Below the pieces are notes generated by a model. That model did not search any database and was not told the origin of the DNA. It saw only the letters and a list, made by a program, of their open reading frames with translations. The translations under genes and the position numbers were made by a program. From Ustulina deusta (Eukaryota > Ascomycota > Sordariomycetes > Xylariales > Xylariaceae): a stretch of 64,000 nt of DNA. Where the stretch lies: the NCBI GenBank assembly GCA_023159155.1, contig JAJNNX010000006.1, forward strand, positions 1,364,001 through 1,428,000, given 5' to 3'. This document shows positions 59,320 through 64,000 of this stretch, in pieces (positions within the stretch are counted from its first letter, which is position 1; the number at the start of each line of letters is the position of its first letter).

Positions 59320-61776
59320 AGCCTTGCACACGACGTTTCTTACAGAATTTTAGAAAACCGTCTCTGAGGCGCGGCGGTTATGTGTACATAAATACAGCAG
59401 GGATATCAAGAAGAGCCATTGGTTTCATGCCCCATGCTCCCAACCGCGTGAATACATGGGCCCTCTGGCCATTTAACAGTCTAGTGAATTGTCTCGTGAT
59501 AGCGCTTAACACATCGAAAGAGTCCATAGACGCTAAGGTGGCGTTTTACTCGGCCACATTTCCCCATCAGGCAAATATACGGCGGTCATGCTTGCAATCC
59601 TCGTTTCGTGGAATCGTCACCATAGCCAAAGCATGGCCCTCGACTGAAAGGTTGAATTGATCTCGCTACTTCAGATCCTCTTCATATTTACCACGGCTAG
59701 ATATTCCTCAACCTACAATAGGTGTGCTGTGTGAACAGGTCAACCAATATGTTTGAGACGAGCAAATACTGCTCCCGCATAGCCCAATTACTACATAGTA
59801 TCAAGTCCCAATCCATTAATCGTTGGAAGGGCTCTAAGCACATGTCCAACATCGACGACTAAGCCTAGGTACTCACATTGCCCGTACAATCCCATTGAAT
59901 ATAGCCGTTGCCGTGGATACAGCTGTTACTGTAGTGAAGGGTTTCGACGGCAGAGTTACTTACCACCTATACGACCCGCATCAGCCTTATTCGAGTAAGC
60001 AATCAGAAGAGAGAGAGTCTTCTAATAAGATATGTGATCGTTTGCTAGCCCGTAGGTTCTTCCGAATCGGTTGCCCGCCTCCATATAGCACGATTGCATA
60101 TCATATATGCAGACCCGGCGATGTTGGATTCAAGCTTTGCTCTGAATTGCTTATGCTTCCGGTCTAATTTGATCTGTCACAATGCAGACGTTGGCTGCAG
60201 CGGTTTGTCAGGACGATATATTGGCGCTAGAGTTGTCCATGATAGCCATTGAGAGGAGTAAGGCCATATCAAGGTGGACGCCGTGCGTAGGAAGGTAGTT
60301 CGAAAGGGGATATACCGTGAGCGGTAGGGATTTCTGCTCCGTAGCAAAAATGGATAGAACCTCTTACCAGCCAGGGGCGCGAAGAAAAGGGTTGAGAAAG
60401 TACACAGGCCAATTAGCAACCCCTTGCCGAAGTCGTGCTCCTAAGCAGTTCAGTCGTTGGCAAAATTTGCCTGGCTTGATACACTTTCGTGCGTCCGCAT
60501 TCCAGCGTCCCGCACCCCGTGACAGAAATGCTGGCATATATACCGTTTCCGACAAGGAAGACGTAGGCACGCCAATTAGTCTTACGTACATAACGAGACG
60601 ATCAACATCTTTTCACATTTCCTAGCAGCCGTTGCCTTTCTTGACAGCGTTTGGCAAATAGTGTCTCGCCCGGATCCCAATTATCCCAACTTGAAATGCT
60701 CAGATTATGTGATCTCCTCTTTTTTTTCTCTTTCTTGGTTGCTATCGGCTGCCTTGGCTTTTCAACATGAGCAACCAGTCCCCCGCACTAGGAAATCTCT
60801 AGTTCCGAATGGACTATGTTGACATTGTGCTACTCACTCTCAGAGATTTCGTATCCGGTATCTACATTGGGGAATGGCAAAGGCAATGACCATCGTGATG
60901 TATGAGGGAGGCCACGTGTCGGAGGTTTTAGCTTCAAAGTGAAAATAAGCCGAACCTCAGGTAGTCATAGAGAGATCATTAGTGAGTAGAAGTGTAAGTG
61001 GCCATTTTGCATACAAATGTTGAAGTATTGGTATGGAAGCCTCCAGGACTGGAGGTTTTAGCATCCGAAATTGGAATCCCTCATACCTGTCGGTACCTTA
61101 GAACCTTCAAATGGCCCTTACCCCACGAAACCAAGACAAGATCATTGATCTGAGGTCATTTCCAAAGCGGTTACTGTACAATTGAGATGGCAGAAGTGTG
61201 GATCCAAATTATATGCTCCGTTGAATGTTATTGACACCAATCTCTCTGCACATAATTTCTTTGAACTGGAACAAAGTGAATACGACTCAAACAATCAGTA
61301 TTAATAGAAGCAGATAATTGTGGCGCGTGGTGTGGCGATAAAACGGACCAAGGTAACGGTCAGGTTGATTTTAATCCAGAAATGGTGGCTGACGGTCACA
61401 GTATTCCTCTGTATATGGGCAAATGCTGCGTCAACCACCATGGGTTGTGTCCAATAGCACCAAGAGGACGAATTCCTGTTCTGCTTTTTTTAGACTTACA
61501 AAGTAGTTTTTAATCGCGACGGAAATTTTTTTGAGCCAATTGAAATAAATTCTACAAACTGTATCGAACTGCCAGTCTACCAATACCCAAGAACTTAGCT
61601 ACTACGTTCGCGAGACGTGTGCATTTGATATACCAAGGCTCAAATGTTACCTAAACGCGTTATTGTTGCTCATCGACCTACCGAGGTACTTGTTATCAGC
61701 TCTATATCATGAAGTGACTGGCAACTTTCCTGTAATTTACGTGCTGCCGGGACAGGATTGGATATTGCAAACCTCC
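59320..61776. other. AT-rich intergenic, no supported gene
   Basis: 2.5 kb with frequent stops in all frames and no recognisable motif. It separates the complex I subunit from the NB-ARC/TPR gene. The phrase GGAGGTTTTAGC occurs twice (near 60920 and 61051), followed by similar TTC/CGAAA sequence, a small imperfect repeat. Confidence 0.55.
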
Positions 61777-64000
61777 TCAACGAGCCCAAAAGGCGACGAT
61801 TTCATCGAAATCCTCCATCTTTAAACTCTTGACCTCGCGATCCTCCTTTGTAACCTCTCTCCTCAAGCGAGAAGCAACTCTGAAGGCAATAGCAGCTTTC
61901 TGTGCCTTGCCTGTTGCCTCAAACACTTTTGCCTTAAAAAATGTAGAGCGGCCGATCTCATTTTTATGTGCACTCGGATCAACGGACCAGATATCCAATG
62001 CCTCATTCAACATGTTACTAAGGATAAAATGTCAGTACCAAGTATTCAACAGCCCAGGCTGTCACAACTTACATCGCCTCTTCATTCTGGTCAAGGCGGA
62101 CGAGGTGTTCGGATATCTTATGCATAACTTTCGCAGTGTAGAAGTCTTTGTCCCCCACGGTTGCGCGCATATGGCGCAACGCCCTCTGGTGATATCCGAA
62201 ACTCTCATCCCATTCGCCTTGCGCGGCACGGAGGTTTCCTAACGCGTAGAAAAGCAAACCGGCCCGGACGGATTCTCTGTCGTCTTTCCCTAGGGCCTTC
62301 TCTCTGCCAGCTAGGCTATCAAGAAGAAGCGTGTTGCACTCTTCAAACTTGCCTTGAGCCAGAAGGGCCCAACTAAGGTTGACTTCCCCCGACCGGGGAA
62401 CGTAATTACCCAGCGCTTTTCGTATTCGCAGTGCTTCTTTGAGGTCGGCTTCTCCTTCATCGTATCGTCGATCTTGAGTTCGAGAGATTCCTCGCTCGGC
62501 ATAAGCGAGATACAGTCGTTCATCCGCAACATCGAGTTCTTGGCATATATTCATAACTAGATCTAGCGACTTCTCCTTGTAGATACGGCTGTTATTAAAG
62601 TCACTGGGGTCCATTGCGATGGCACCCAAACAGAAATAGATGTCTACAAGCAAAGAGTCCCGATCAGGGTGGCTGGAGGATATGCAAATGTTTTGAGCCG
62701 TTTCGAAAAAGCCATCAAAGTCCTTTGTCCGGCCGCGCTCTTTTTGGTACCTGAGAGTATTAGTCCTATACCAAGGAGGAAAAGGTAACCCTGAAGAACG
62801 TACCACGCAGCTTCAGTCAATAGCTTTGCCAACTGCAGTTTGGTGGCTTCAGATGGGTCTGAGATCGCAGGCCAGAGTTGGTGAAGTCGAAGAATGTGGG
62901 GGTACATCGCCGCACAAACAGGCCATCTTCCAACGCGTAGTCTGCCACCGCTTGACTTGGGCTTGGGAAGCTCTGGCGGCTTCGATGGTTTGGGCATGGC
63001 TGATGGCCACTCTGCCCAAATAACTCTGACAAGTTGATCGAACATCTCACACTTCTTGACGGCATCCATTGTTGCCATGATTGCATCCTGCACAAGACGG
63101 TGGACCGACAACAGCTGCTTGTTCTTATCCCTTTGGACCAAAGAGGACTGAAGGAGGTCAGCACAAGCCTCTATGTAGTTGCTCTTTTTAAGATTTGCTC
63201 CATCCGAGAGCATTTTCCCAGCAGCTGTGACCAGTAAATCTTCCTCCACCGCATCCGGGTCAAGAAACGAAACTAGCTCCAAAAGTTGATGGGCCCGGGG
63301 TTTTAGTTTTTCGAATGCCTAGACAGTCGAGATTGAGTGACGGTAAGAAATGAGATTTGTGTCAAACTTCGTCTCATAGAGGTTGGCGTGTTCTTCATGG
63401 TCAGTATATAGCTCCCAGAATTCTGACAGGGTGAGATCTTGACGACGAATAACCCCTGCCATTTGGGAGATAGCGAGGGGAATGCCACCGAGTGCATTTG
63501 TGATTTTCTCAACGACGTTGTTTTCCGATTCATTAAAGACAGTGGTGAGATGGGAGAATAGAGACAGACTGTCTTGCTGTGTGAGGGGGCCAAGATCGAG
63601 ACCTGAAGGTTTCCTGATGAACATGGTCTTAGCCAAAGGGTCGCGGCTAGTAATGAGGATAGATCCACTGCCCTGAGGCCAGTAATCGGCCAAGATAATT
63701 GGGTCATCTGCGTTGTCAAAAACGAGTAGCCATGTCGCTTCTGCGCTTGCCTGGCTGGATTGACCAAGCTCCTCGGACGAGGACAGAGACTTCCGAGGGT
63801 TAGAGAGCCACCCTTTCACGATCTCTCTGCTTACAACCTGACTCTTACAATCTGAAGGGTCCTCGAGTCCAACTGCCAGCGAAATTTGTTGGTAATGCTC
63901 ATCCATCTTCGCCACCTCGTCGGCAACAACCCAGAATACAGCATCGAAGGAGTCTCTGTGGCGTCTAGTAAACTCACGAGCTATTTCTGTTTTTCCAATC
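61777..64000 (-). pseudogene. NB-ARC/TPR STAND protein, truncated at the window edge and carrying an in-frame stop
   Basis: STAND proteins are signal-sensing NTPases; in fungi many act in allorecognition and immune-type responses. The gene runs off the right edge inside the P-loop (IGKTEIAREF, 63999-63970). It then shows Walker B WLLVFDNADDP (about 63732), the sensor GSGSILITSRD (about 63675-63645) and LGGIPLAISQMAG (about 63492). A TAG at 63319-63321 interrupts one continuous frame between RHSISTV and AFEKLKPRAHQLL, where Trp would be expected. Downstream are the winged-helix-like region (LVSFLDPDAVEEDLL) and at least five TPRs through two more exons. The junction 62073/62017 is clean (GTAAGT, TTAG), but the junction near 62800/62755 does not join in frame with an obvious donor. 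The N-terminal effector lies outside the window. Confidence 0.8.

Overview
The window is nuclear DNA of a filamentous ascomycete, most likely a sordariomycete. Genes are split by short GT-AG introns (mostly 45-75 nt) with CTAAC-type branch points. The proteins are typical Pezizomycotina families: a HET domain, an ankyrin protein with a fungal N-terminal helical domain, an NB-ARC/TPR protein, a fungal otubain, a fungal Tom5 and a GPI-anchored Ser/Thr-rich protein. Gene density is low. No rRNA, intact tRNA, CRISPR array or intact transposon was seen.

Layout. Bases 1-20 kb are accessory. They hold an unrecognised multi-exon or decaying gene (25-2935, +), a 928-residue ankyrin protein (7864-5021, -), a stray ankyrin fragment (about 11470-11630, +), an 800-residue fungal protein with a HicA-like C-terminus (14790-12388, -), and a HET-domain pseudogene broken by several frameshifts and stops (about 16190-17690, +). 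Bases 21-27 kb hold octanoyltransferase (21218-22213, +) and an otubain (26883-24359, -). Bases 27-38 kb are almost gene-free. Bases 38-60 kb are a housekeeping block: an AIF2/FSP1-like flavoprotein (38280-40147, +), a GPI-anchored protein (42550-42197, -), a GNAT acetyltransferase (47422-46697, -), glycine dehydrogenase (52218-48856, -), Tom5 (53510-53869, +), Nup57 (55544-54389, -) and the complex I 20.8 kDa CHCH subunit (58455-59319, +). The right edge cuts a NB-ARC/TPR gene (64000-61777, -) that carries an in-frame TAG.

How the genes relate. Several core genes serve mitochondria. Octanoyltransferase starts lipoylation of the glycine-cleavage H protein and the 2-oxoacid dehydrogenases, and glycine dehydrogenase is the P protein of that same glycine cleavage system. 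Tom5 imports precursors and the 20.8 kDa subunit belongs to complex I. The two flanks carry genes of the kind used in fungal allorecognition and innate-type responses (ankyrin, HET, NB-ARC/TPR). Two of these are disrupted, which fits birth-and-death turnover. Reading frames and splice junctions were worked out by eye. Family names rest on motif recognition, not on database searches.
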